This document shows positions 12,841-23,618 of a stretch of DNA of 64,000 bases, one piece after another. The stretch's first letter is position 1; each line of letters starts with the position of its first letter. This stretch comes from Brienomyrus brachyistius. Taxonomy: Eukaryota > Chordata > Actinopteri > Osteoglossiformes > Mormyridae. The notes beneath the pieces are model-generated. The model did no database searches and was not told the origin of the DNA. It was given only the letters and a program-made list of their open reading frames with translations. A program made the translations under genes and the position numbers. The stretch is taken from contig NC_064555.1 in assembly GCF_023856365.1 (NCBI RefSeq), forward strand, positions 13,667,754-13,731,753, in the 5' to 3' direction.

Positions 12841-12845
12841 TAGAT

Positions 12846-13105
12846 GCCATGGCTTATTGCTTTCCTAACTGCGCCCAAAGCCCCTTCGTTGGGGACACGT
12901 GGCACAAACAATCGTTGTCAGCGGACACCCGCCTCATTTGTATTCCGAGGCCCCATGCAGAGGCATATCTCACGCTGGAAAGGCCCCAAGTATGTGACGC
13001 GTCCTTCTCAATTGGCATTAAAGCCATTCACGACGGAGTTTAAAGCATGTTAAGTATCTCCCCATTGATCATATCGCTCGCAAAAGATGCCTCGGCCTAA
13101 TCATT
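12846..13105. promoter_or_regulatory. Candidate conserved non-coding element A
   Basis: About 260 bp of balanced composition embedded in AT-rich DNA. It has TCATTTGTATTC, CAATTGGCATTAAAG and CCTAATCATTTAAAT, which resemble homeodomain and POU sites, and no coding frame that continues past it. Its contrast with the flanks and its place upstream of a developmental regulator suggest enhancer-type DNA. This is inference from composition only; no alignment was possible. Confidence 0.3.
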
Positions 13106-13434
13106 TAAATATTTTTTATCCCCACCCTGTAATACCATCGGCACGAATAATTCGCGAATTTCCAGTGAGACTTTAAGACTGTAATAGATGCCGACACCAG
13201 TAACAGACCAACGTAATATCTACTGTTATAATTTGCGTAAAGAATAAACGTATAATATAAATACTATCTATAATAGTTATAATGCTATACCTACCAATTA
13301 TTGATGTTATTGCTAAAATCCTTGAATAGTTTCTTGATCTGCTATGTTTCCAGAGTTAAATATGCAAATACAATATAAAGCATTACCGAATACCTAATCT
13401 GTGATTAGCTATATTTGTAATTGAAACAGGACCG

Positions 13435-13457
13435 CGCGCGCACACACACACACACAG
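13435..13457. repeat. (GC)n(AC)n microsatellite
   Basis: A short compound run of GCGCGC followed by ACACAC, about 23 bp. Confidence 0.85.
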
Positions 13458-13525
13458 AACTCAAACTGATTTCATAATTCTATGTGTACAGTATACCAGC
13501 ATTTATGTAGTATATAATACTCTAC

Positions 13526-13638
13526 CGGGCTGGCCCCCCATCCAGGGTTGTTCCCTGTCTCGTGCCCATTGCTTCCGGGATAGGCTCCGGACCCCCCACG
13601 ACCCAGTAGGATAAGCGGTTTGGAAAATGGATGGATGG
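13526..13638 (+). mobile_element. 5'-truncated GGAT-tailed SINE with 12-bp target duplication
   Basis: This is the 3' part of the fish SINE that also occurs at 61069 and elsewhere in the window. It runs from the GGGTTGTTCCCTG region through AGGATAAGCGGTTTGGAAAA to a GGAT repeat tail. It is flanked by exact copies of ATAATACTCTAC (13514-13525 and 13639-13650). The target duplication proves a discrete insertion by reverse transcription that stopped early, as in LINE-driven target-primed integration. Both duplications are intact, so the insertion is fairly recent. Confidence 0.85.
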
Positions 13639-14274
13639 ATAATACTCTACCTGCCGTTTATTGGTTAGATTTATGCTGTAATTTGACCGAGATATACGCG
13701 CATTTCCTGAACTTTCGCGATACAAACCCAAATATTCAACATTAAAGGCGTTGAAAGACTACTGTCGAAATTGCTGTGCACGGAAATACTGCCTTAGACG
13801 TTATATTTTAGCTACATAATTGGGGTTGACTTATGAAATGACAAGTATCACAATTTTTCAGGCCGTATTCGACCCTGATATCTAAAATTACCGATAAGGC
13901 ACCCCTATGCGTGTTTTCCCACGTAAAATGGCAACATCTTCAATATGACTCTGGATTTTAAATAACACTTGTCTTGAAGAATATTTTTCGGGCTACAATT
14001 ACATTTTTTTAAAAACAATATAATTTTTTATTTAAGTAGCATACATTCGATGATCTGATAGTAGCGCTGATTTATATTTGGCCAAAACAGTGACACTGAC
14101 AGCACGCACGGTCCAAAGTCGCCGTAAGGGAAACGGGAAGCGAAACAGTCCACAAATATCGGGCAATTAGGTGTTATAATAGAGAGAATCATTCGCGGGC
14201 TAAAACGACTGCATTTTTCTTGTAATCTCTACAAGTGTGCCTATAAGTAAACGACGCGTTTGACCTCCTTTTAA

Positions 14275-14640
14275 GCAATCATCATTACTTAACCTGCCCG
14301 TGCAGGGATGCCGCACTGCCGGCCTCGGCGCTGGGAGATAACAGGGGTGAAATTGAATTAGCATGCTCTCCATTTCTCTTCATCTCTCCGACTCCCCAAA
14401 CGAGACCTCAGACGTCGGAGGACCCTGAGAAATAGGAGAACCTAAAACGAACTCGTTAAAAGGGAGTGGACAAATTCATTTAAGGGCATGTCGCCTTCCT
14501 TGGCCCAACTACCGGCAATTATTGTCTCAGTTTCTGCAGACTCCCGGAGACACAGGCGCCCGGATTGGAATTAACGGCGCGCGTAATTAGTGCATGTAGA
14601 TTTTTTCCCCTGGAAACTTCACCCTAAAACAGACAAAGGT
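14275..14640. promoter_or_regulatory. Candidate conserved non-coding element B
   Basis: About 360 bp with balanced base use and homeodomain-like cores: GAATTAGCATGC, GGCAATTATTG, GGAATTAACGG and GCGTAATTAGTGC. Flanking DNA on both sides is AT-rich and repetitive. No open reading frame. A regulatory role for the neighbouring onecutl is inferred from position and motif density, not shown. Confidence 0.35.
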
Positions 14641-15779
14641 GCCTGACCTCGTATTTCTCAAGGGTAATTCTACATGTTATATATATTAAACTTAAAAGGA
14701 ACACCCAGTTATTGCCATTAGAAAGATAAACGCACAGTTATTTCGGGTTTTATGTTTTTAAAATAAATAAATAAAATAAAGCCAGCTGAAATGTTTTGTA
14801 AAATTATGTGGATAGTATGGTATCAGGTCACTCACTATTAATCTCACATAAAAATAACAAATCTACAATTAGCAGCAAATTTAAATGCAGGTCGCAGTTA
14901 TATATGTTTATTTCCTGCAAATAAACATAAACACTAAAATACTGCAAAATGTCTCTATAGGCAAAGAATAGGTTTCCGAATCAAACAGGGATGTAAAACA
15001 ACACCCAAAACATATTTTGTTTCCTGAGATTCTAAGAACACTGTGCTGCCCCATTGCATGGTGTCCTTAACGGGTCCTAACTGGATGTGACCTGTCACAG
15101 GGATATGGGCGACCGCCTGGATGCCTGCTGGGTTTTTAGCCCTGCAAAGCTGAAATCTATGGAGCCCCAGAAAGCCTTAATCTGGCAGAAAGTCACAGAT
15201 TTTCATTTACATATGAATACAGTATGACCGTCATTACTGTTGCGTCTTTCGAAATATTTCACGAATGAAAAAACTGGTTATTACTGATGTCTTCTACCGT
15301 TTGACCAATCAGCCAAGATCCGCAATTTAAGTTAAACGATGACATCACTTCCTCTAGCCAACTACTCCGCAGTGTTTCTGCTAGTGCCAGGAGGTGATGT
15401 TTAATGCAAGCTGACGTCCCATTTTATGGTTTGACCCTTCCTGCCAAACAGGAGTCTTAAACATAATGCTAAATGACACAGAAAGCTATGCACATCTGCA
15501 AAAGGTTCAGTAAAATTACCTTGGGCCTGAAGATCTCAGGAAATATCGCAGAGAAACATGCTTTAATACATGTGGCATCTCATATGTGATAACTCGACAC
15601 GCGTGTTATTGAACATGGCTGATCTAGAATAAACACAAACCATAAAGATGGAAGTACTGCATTATTTAAATGCTGCATTAATGGAGGGTGGTTTCCTTGC
15701 TAATTAAACCTGAGCATTTACAATCAAACAGGAGATTGTAGTTCAATTATTTGAAAAAAAGTACTTGGGCACTGTGGCA

Positions 15780-16560
15780 GAAAAGATAAACCTGAGAAAT
15801 GAGGCAGGGGGATGAGAGCTGTCTTTTTAACACCCCCCCTGATTGGCTTTAAATTGGGCTCGCCATTATTCCCCTTGCTGACGGCCGCCCATCTCCCGTC
15901 ACACGGTCTACGTCCTCGTCGCCGCGGCACCATTTCCCAGACGAAGACTTGTCCCCCTTCTGCCCACGACCTCTCCCCTTCCCGTCGGCACATGATACCC
16001 CCCCCTCTTTAGAAGCAGAAGCACCAGCAAAAAAATAAATAAATAAGAGAAACAAAAAGATCAGCTTAGATTTCTGCATCAACGTGCCCCTCGTTCCTGA
16101 TAACGGCTGCAGCAGAGGCGGCAACGGGCCGAAAGGCTGCATCCTCCGACGAGCACGTACCTGCGCGTTCATCTTCAGTCCCACACCACCATGTCCGGAC
16201 CCCTGTGGGCCCCCATCAGAAACATACCGCCATGGTCGTCCACCTTCGGAGGATCCAGCCCGATCACGGAGCCTCTTGTCCCGTCAGCCGACAGCAAAGA
16301 TGAGGATACAGCTGGGCTGAGTCCCCCCTGACCCCCATGGCCTCACCTAACCCTCGTCCAGAGTCTGAACCTCTCCCCCCCCACCTTCTCCCGCCTCCTG
16401 CAGGCTCCAGGCCGGCCTGGCCCCCATTTCGGCACGTCCGCTCCCCATGCCGTGCTGAGCTGCAGCCCTGCTCCTCTCGCTGGCAAAGGGACTCTGCCTC
16501 TCATTCTCCCTTCTGTTTCCCTCCGTTCTCTTTTTAATCAGCATGTTAATAAGAAAGGTA
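15780..16560. other. GC-rich gene-free block
   Basis: About 780 bp with many C-runs and CpG pairs. Several overlapping open frames on both strands have low-complexity Pro/Arg/Ser composition, which is what GC-rich random sequence gives. A minus-strand ATG AAC GCG CAG followed by GTACGTG (16172-16161) recalls the ONECUT1 N-terminus MNAQ, but it cannot be joined in frame to the CUT exon (see rejected items). It could be an unmethylated regulatory island. Confidence 0.3.
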
Positions 16561-16626
16561 ACTAATCAATACATTCAATGGCAAGGCCCCGGCGATTGAT
16601 ACTATCTCACCCACCCCCCTCTCCTC

Positions 16627-16631
16627 ACACA

Positions 16632-16683
<52 letters not shown>

Positions 16684-16684
16684 C
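16627..16684. repeat. (CA)n microsatellite
   Basis: About 58 bp of CA with two CG interruptions near the ends. Simple sequence. Confidence 0.95.
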
Positions 16685-17489
16685 GTTCTGACTCCGGACT
16701 CTCTAGGTTAAGGGGTCCTTCAACGCTAATCAAAATAAATGATCATTTTCCTAATGTGAGTGGTGAATTTGTCACATCAATCCAATTACCCAGTAAAGTG
16801 CTAGCCTCTCCGCTATTCCCTTTACCGGTCTTACTGGGTTTACGCTTTCTTCATAGATTCATTTAAAGTCTCTTTCCACTGTCTTGTTTTCCTTTCGTTT
16901 TTTTTTTTTTTGACCCAAATAATCCTTGAGGGCTTAAATCTTCCAAGAGAAAAATATGCATTTGCCATCACCCCCGCCCCTCCCAAAACATGGGCAAAAA
17001 TAAACAGATACAACAAAATAGAAAGGGGATCATACCCAGCTCACTCCAGGAATAGGAGTCAAAACTCAGCAATGCTCTGAATGTGAAACAGCTGCACAGG
17101 ATGTATGAAAGACTGAAAGACAGTTGCATCACAAAGCATGACGAGGTTGTGGCTCTCTAATATTAGTGTCATTAACTGTCTTCTACTGCCTTAGATGTCT
17201 TCCCTCTGTTCTTCCTCATGGTTTGGGGTTCAACCTCAAATCTATAACTATAACCCCATACCCATAGCTTGTACATCAAAGGACACCATCATAACTTCGC
17301 GATCTGAAACCGATCATCTGATATCTGGCAACATGGCATGCAAAAAAGGCACAAGTGACTATGTTTTCCTAGAGAGAGAAGGAGCAACAAAAACTTGACC
17401 TTGGACTCTGAAGCGTCATGAAATTCCTTTCGGAAATGTAGGCCAGTGAAGTGCAGGGGACTGTTTGCCAGCGAAGTGCAGCAGACATT

Positions 17490-17690
17490 AGTTTATTAAC
17501 AGGCAAATGACTTATAAAAGTCGAAAGGCCGTGACATTAGCGAGAGAAAGAGGAGGCACTTCCATTAATTCCAATAATTTTTTCTCTCCGGCTCCATTTC
17601 CAGAATGAGCCATAAGTGAGCATTTCAATGCCGCTTTAGGACAGAGGCTGCCCCTCTGACCCAGCGGAGCATTTCGGCTGCCCTCCTCCT
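17490..17690. promoter_or_regulatory. Candidate conserved non-coding element C
   Basis: A mixed-composition block with GTTTATTAACAG, GACTTATAAAAGTC (a 14-bp palindrome at about 17510-17523) and CATTAATTCCAATAATT, and no coding frame. Offered as a possible enhancer only because of its motif content and location in the gene desert beside onecutl. Confidence 0.25.
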
Positions 17691-17834
17691 TCAGCTAGGA
17701 AGCCCACTTAGGTCTCTCTGTGTGCAGCTTTGAAAATCACCCCGAGGGGGTCATGCTGTCCAATGGCCTCAGTGACCTTTGACCCCCACAGGCTGTCGTC
17801 CTTCATCACCCAGGCCTCCATCTTGGATGTTGCA

Positions 17835-17847
17835 GTCGCCTAGCAAC
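17835..17847. promoter_or_regulatory. RFX X-box consensus match
   Basis: GTCGCCTAGCAAC fits the RFX X-box pattern GTNRCC-N-RGYAAC exactly, with a one-base spacer. RFX factors act at X-boxes of cilia, immune and neuronal genes. The match is clear but the site is isolated and its use is unproven. Confidence 0.4.
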
Positions 17848-18229
17848 GGTAACCAGGATGGCTGCTCGGAGACCAGGGGCTATCGATCCCTCAGATAATA
17901 AATGGACTGCAGCCAAACTCAGCTCATCCCCTCCTGGTGCCTCCGCAGCCGAAGTCCTGGGTTTTCGCTCCTTTCTTCCCTTGGAATTAATTTTGCAGAC
18001 GCAGACCCTGTTCCAGGAGACTGGGTCCAAAAAGGGACACATTCAGGCCCGGAACTCCCCTGAATCAATGTCTCTGAAACAAGGCCTGGCTCCCGCTGGC
18101 CTCTGTTGTATTAGAGCGAGCTGTTGGGTGGAGAAGCAGAGGGGTAACAGGAAAACAGAGATCAAGAAGGAAACATAGAGGCTGATAAATTGGTTGGGAA
18201 ATTCTACAGATGTGTGCGCAGTAACAAAA

Positions 18230-18640
18230 ATGCCTCACGTTCACATTGCATCTCCCTCCCCAGAACCCCAAAGACCGGTCTGGAGTCATTAAGATGCAGT
18301 GAAGTCCAGGTCGCCGCACTGCATTTTGGTCATTTACAAAGGTATGTCTAAGACGAGCAAATATACGAAGCTGCGAAAATTCCAGTGCACACAATTATTT
18401 GCATACGAAGTACACAAGGTCAGTGACCTGCGTATGTATTACTGCCGACAGTATTAATAAACAAATAATCAATCTCATAGTGACCACTGTAATAAAAGGC
18501 ATTAATCTCTGTTTCCCCACAAAGAAGCACACGTTCCAGTGCCGGGTGCTGGATGCCAAGGCGTAACTGCTGCCAGAGACTCGCCTGTAATATTCTTGCA
18601 AGAGCCATTGACTGTCAAGCATTTGGAACCATTAAATACA
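18230..18640. promoter_or_regulatory. Candidate conserved non-coding element D
   Basis: About 400 bp of balanced composition holding a perfect octamer ATTTGCAT (18397-18404), CATTAAGATGC, GTCATTTACAAAGG and GGCATTAATCTC. It has no coding frame with a recognisable product. POU/homeodomain-type motifs in a desert next to a homeobox gene make an enhancer plausible; this is inference. Confidence 0.3.
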
Positions 18641-19045
18641 TTAAAAACTTCTTGTAAAATGTAACCTCTGTATTGTATTCAAATATTATTATGTGAAATG
18701 AACCCAGCAGAATCTCGCCAATTTCCAGTTAATGCTACCTGGATATAACTGGATTTCAGCCATACTGAGCTGCGAAAAGAATAACGAATTATAAAACTGA
18801 AACTCTAGAATAATGTGTTAAATACTGATCACTGTTGATTTTTCTTTATTACGAGGGTGAAAATGTACAGGAACAGTCAGAAGTACAAAAGAATACAGCC
18901 CCTCACCCCAATTTGTCAACATTAGGGGCAACTGACTGTTTCATGCATCAGCACAGCGAGAAGTAATGAACAACTGAAATCAGCCAGGGGGGAACGAAGA
19001 GGTTACCGTAGGACATGGGGGTGCCTAGCACCTGGCACATGCACT

Positions 19046-19063
19046 GGGGGGGGGGGGGGGGGG
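19046..19063. repeat. Poly(G) run
   Basis: 18 G on the plus strand. A matching 17-C run occurs at 19896-19912. Such homopolymers are common sites of length error in assemblies. Confidence 0.9.
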
Positions 19064-19895
19064 CTTGGGCTCCACCTAGAAGCTAAAAAACAAACATGGG
19101 ACACTGGGGATGGGGAGGGCAGGGGCACCGAGGTGGGAGTGTCATGTGCGAGACGCTGTTCCTCTCCCACTCATCCTACAAGGGTCCTGGATGAGCCGCC
19201 CTCTATAAGAGGACAAAGGTCAGGCACCTTTGATCCAGTGCTCCCATGCTGGGGGATGGGCGGCGCTTGTGGTGTAAATACAATTACCTTAAACAGTTTA
19301 AGACATGGGGGGTGGATTCTCATTTTCGTGCACGTGCGGAGGTTAGGCGGAGGGGGTGGCCACAGTGATTACAAACAGACACTAATCTGCCCCTCCCTAG
19401 TTGGGCCCACCACACAGAATAGTCAGGATGTATGGGATCTCTGCGGGATTATATAGGCAGGGAATTCTTCAGTAGGGCATCCCCGGATTGTGCCACAACG
19501 TCTTGGACATACTGTGAACCAGTATGAGTCAGAGCAGGTATTTGCAGGTGCTTTTTTATATACTCTGGTCAGAGTTCACACAACGGGTTCAACCAATCAC
19601 AGCAGACCACCAGAAAGAAAGACTTACAATAGAATGAGTGAAAAGACACCGAGGGATCTCAGGCCAGGGAGGCGGGTCCATACAGTGTGCTGCTGGGAGA
19701 CGGTGTCCGCTCCTCCGGAGCCCCAGCCTCATGCACTACACTGGTCAGCCACTCATCCAGATGGTCCTTTTGGCCCCTGGCCACAGATGGCCGTACGGCA
19801 CGCGGCTGGACGCGGACTCGACCCCCCGCAGCTGCCCACTATGGACAGGTCAGAAGCTCCCCAGCCCCACCCCCAGTATATGCTAATGCGTTTGT

Positions 19896-19912
19896 CCCCC
19901 CCCCCCCCCCCC
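19896..19912. repeat. Poly(C) run
   Basis: 17 C on the plus strand within a C-rich segment. Open frames reading Pro-Pro-Pro across it are artefacts. Confidence 0.9.
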
Positions 19913-20599
19913 ACAATGAGATGAACTAGCAGTGTCCGCTGCCCCCCATCCCCCAGCTCCAGGTCTTTCGCTGGTCACTCCACATTCATCAAATATGAAT
20001 TGGACTGTGGCTCGAAGCAAATATGACAGCCAGAGGGGAGGTGAGAGGCTGGGTGGGGGCGGGGCAGAGTGGGGAGGGGGGGCTGCAAAAAAACCTCAAA
20101 GAACAGCAGGAACACTAACAGGCCAGTGGCTGAGGGACCAAGGAACTTATATTGACCATTTGTTTCTTTCTGGATTAGGAACAAAAAAAAATACAAAAGT
20201 AGGAGGCGTCAAGGTGGAGAGAAGGTCTGTCTGGAAGGCAGCTTTCTGGTCTGAAGCCAAGCAGCCCAGCTGTCCTGTTCAATAGCCAGGCGAGCAGATA
20301 CTGCAGCCGCTCCACCTCAATCAACCGATTTAAAAAACCCCACTGCTCTAACTCTAATGTTCCACGATCAAACGACAGTGGCGCCACAGAGGGCCTGACA
20401 AAGACATGGTTTTGTGGGTGAAACCCAGGGGCCGGGATCGAACGGTGGAAGCCTCCACGCCCGCTGGAGCCTCTCTGCCCACAGAGAGGCGGCCCCGGGG
20501 TCGGCTGTGCGGAGTAATGCGCAAGACCATCGATAAATCAATAGGCCGCACGTCACTGCAGGACCAAGAAACCACAGAAGCCTGACATTGATCGTCGAG

Positions 20600-20618
20600 G
20601 TGTGTGTGTGTGTGTGTG
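20600..20618. repeat. (TG)n microsatellite
   Basis: About 19 bp of TG. The surrounding 19,100-20,860 is GC-rich with overlapping spurious frames on both strands and no recognisable product. Confidence 0.85.
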
Positions 20619-21865
20619 AGCGTGTGCAAGTGGATTGCGAGAACACGATGGCTGAGGGTCGCGGTGGAGCGGGGAGGGGCGAGGAGGTGGGAGGGGCAAA
20701 CACACGAAAAGGCAATCACGGTAGCCACCAGGGTCAAAGGTCACCACGGCCATCCGTGTCCCTTTGTTGAGCAGCAAGGAGGCTGGGCTGCATGCGCCCA
20801 TCAATATCTCAGCGGTGCTTATCTCTTTACGAAGTCCACCTGACTTCTCTCTCCCCAGCACAAATGGCGATGAATGTCCCAGACCGGCGATACGTTCATA
20901 TGCTACTAAAAAATGCTAGGAGGTTTTGAGTTCGACTCTGGCATAAAAATATGGCAACAGGCATCGCAGCCATATGGATGCACAAAGCAGAACAAAGAGA
21001 TTAAAAAACAGGGATGGAGTATGAGTTAATGATCTAGAAATGGTGCTCATGCATGGTTCCAATCATTTAACATGGATATTCTCTCTGAAAAAAAAAACCT
21101 CTCTACTTTCGCCTGCTTCTATCTGCAGTCTCTAGTTAATGAGCTCGTCTCGTGATCGGCTTGGTCCGGTGTTAATGTGTCCTCCATTGACAACCTGCCA
21201 TTTCCACGGCTCTGGGATGCAGGTATGCCATCAGTAACGGCTGACACGTCCTCTTCTGTGTCCTTCACTTCTTTCTGCTTTTGTTGGTAATGAAAAAGAA
21301 AAAAAATACTTGCCACACTTTATCAAATACCATGCTTTTGTTCACCAGTGGGTTAATGGCTGTGCTGGTGCTCCAACGGTAACCTACCATTCCAAGGACC
21401 ATGTTTGCTTGACCTCCCCAGTTGGGTCAACTGCATAAGCTCTCCATCTTAAACATAACACTTTGATGCGAGTGTCACCCTTTTATCTGCATGGACAGAC
21501 ACCTTTAAAAGCTTCCATGAATACAGACAGATAAAACAAAATCCAAGCGTACAAACAAAATCCAAGAAAGGCTGATACAAGGCACCAATTTTCATCCTTT
21601 AGAGAACATTAAAGTGAGCTGATATTCAAACAACCATTTTCAAAATACCTAAATGGCCAATTCTGCCAGAACACCAACCAAAAAGAAAAAAAAGAAAAGA
21701 AAAAAGTAAAAGCATAAAAGCAAAACGACAACACTTGCGTGTGATGAAAGGAGGCTCGCCTTCGGGCGTTAATTTCTCCGGGTGACCCCAGCAGCTTCGG
21801 CCGTGTCCGGTTCGGCTGCGGGCGGATCGCCGCTAAATGACAGGTCGTGTCCTTTTTTCCGGCGG

Positions 21866-21879
21866 GTTTCCATAGAAAC
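21866..21879. promoter_or_regulatory. X-box-like palindrome in CpG-rich block
   Basis: GTTTCCATAGAAAC is a near-perfect 14-bp dyad resembling RFX sites, though the fourth base departs from the strict consensus. It lies in a CpG-rich block (21,755-22,030) with GGGCGGATCGCCG and TATCGATCGC. A regulatory role is inferred. Confidence 0.3.
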
Positions 21880-22280
21880 CGATGATGGAGCGTGCTATCG
21901 ATCGCAGTGTCCAGTCGGAATTGTGTTGCCCCTGAACCGACATTTTTTCCTGGAGTGATGGGCGTCGATCGATACCCCATATTGAGGCCTATATGTTTTT
22001 GTCGCGTTCCTTGGCTTAGTTGGACCGTAGGGGAGGAATCGGATGAGCCGCATATATACAGACTCAAGTATCAACCACTCTTCGAATTTTATATTTTTTA
22101 ATAGACAACATATAGACCTAATAGATAAGCTGCTTAGGAATATTCATCTAACTGTTTGGAAGCGGTTGTTGTTTGCACCAGTGCTGCCAGACCCGGTCCT
22201 GTACGTCCATTTACTCCTCTTTTCGATTTACAGTTCGTTTGCTTGATGTTGTTTAAGAATTTATTACTCATCGTCTAAAT

Positions 22281-22354
22281 CGTATAACTACGACGGGTTT
22301 TACATGTCGGCTAATTAAACTTCCATTTGTGCTGTATGTCAATGTTATTTTGAA
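22281..22354 (+). repeat. 74-bp segment repeated at 25,729 (copy 1)
   Basis: Shares about 85 percent of positions by eye with 25,729-25,803 in the same orientation. Common blocks are CATGTCGGCTAATTAAACTT against CATGTAGGCTAATTAAACTT, and GTGCTGTATGTCAATG in both. It ends abruptly on both sides. It could be a low-copy dispersed repeat or a duplicated regulatory piece carrying a CTAATTAAAC homeodomain-type site. Confidence 0.75.
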
Positions 22355-23604
22355 GTCTGAATTCTGTTATGCGTTCATAACAGTACTGAAGTGGTCGGGG
22401 CCGTATTTAGCTGCGCGACTTTTGTTAGCATAACCCACAATGCAAATAAAGTGCTGCCTAATCCCCCATCTAAATGTTTTTTTGTTTGTTTCGTGCCTTT
22501 CGTGTTTTTTTTTTAACGAAAACGTCGTTTGTTTCTGTTTTTCTACATTAAAAAAACTTTAAACACATCTGATAATGATACTGGTTTACTATAAAGGATC
22601 ATTGTGTGAATAATTATACATGAGTGTCAATATATGAATATGAAATAAAGGCCAGCTACTAAGGTAAAGACGGTTTTCGCCGTCCTTAGCTGCCAATCAT
22701 CACTTTCTCACGCTCCGTACTTTCCCACGTCCACTCCGCTGCTCTACCAAAGCAATGAGCACCGACGCCGATTTATCTCATTTAGTCTATATCATGAGAA
22801 CAGATGTAGCCGAAGGTCGCCACGCTGTTAGGTAATTCAAATGTTTAACATTTTAAAGGCGAAAAAAACGGACCGAGGGGAGCTCGTTTAAACCTCGCCC
22901 GAAGGACCCCCCCAGCCAAGGGTCCTGGATGGAGCCTCACTGCGTCGGATTCAAAAGGTGGCCGTCCCTTAAGGTATTTCTCATGCCCCGAGGCAGTCAT
23001 CGCAATTCTAGCAGAGATGAAAATATTGAAACTAAAGTGCACAAGGGACAAAGGGGGATTAGGTTTCCTCTGCCCTTTTGCCCTAGTAAGAGAAATGCCC
23101 TTCACCAATGTGCAAAACTTATCAATAAACGCAATTAAAAAAAGGAACATTAACAAACGAATGAAGTTCGCAAACAAGTTTAAGACGCAACTTACATATC
23201 CGTCTTATTTGGAATTGCGTGGGCTATCAGGTTCAAGATTGAATCTGATTTAAAAGAGCTAAATCAGTGTTACACGGCAGGTATATAACAGCTGGGAATT
23301 ATTAAAAGGATGCAGTAAAAAAAACCTTTCTTGGTGCACGCGCGCCTATTGTTCTAAATTTACCATAGTTCAAAATCGGTCACCGCCAGTTTTGAATAGG
23401 ATGATTCAAAGACGAGAGATATTGTGGGGTTGGGGGGAGCGGAGGTGGCAATTGGGGGGTGGGGGTTATGGTATCGATCGGAACTGCAGTCTGTCACGGT
23501 GGGAGAACAATGAAACAGCGCGCTCCACATTCGGCCGCTCGGGCTCCTGTCGATCAATCGGGTGGGGGTGGGCGGGGGGGCGTCGTCGATGGGAGAAGTT
23601 GGGT

Positions 23605-23618
23605 GTCTCCATGGAGAC
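23605..23618. promoter_or_regulatory. Perfect 14-bp palindrome GTCTCCATGGAGAC
   Basis: An exact dyad with RFX X-box-like architecture (GTNNCC AT GGNNAC), just downstream of a G-rich stretch (23,426-23,590). Function inferred only from shape. Confidence 0.3.

Noticed and set aside
16161..16172. Minus-strand ATG AAC GCG CAG followed by GTACGT, resembling a spliced ONECUT1 start (MNAQ).
   Set aside because: None of the AG dinucleotides just upstream of the CUT-exon ATG (within about 15 nt) gives an in-frame junction, the acceptor context is poor, and as far as I recall ONECUT1 encodes MNAQ in the same exon as the CUT domain.
19100..20860. Several open frames of 80-144 codons on both strands.
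   Set aside because: GC-rich sequence with homopolymers gives long frames by chance; no recognisable domain, start context or conserved composition.
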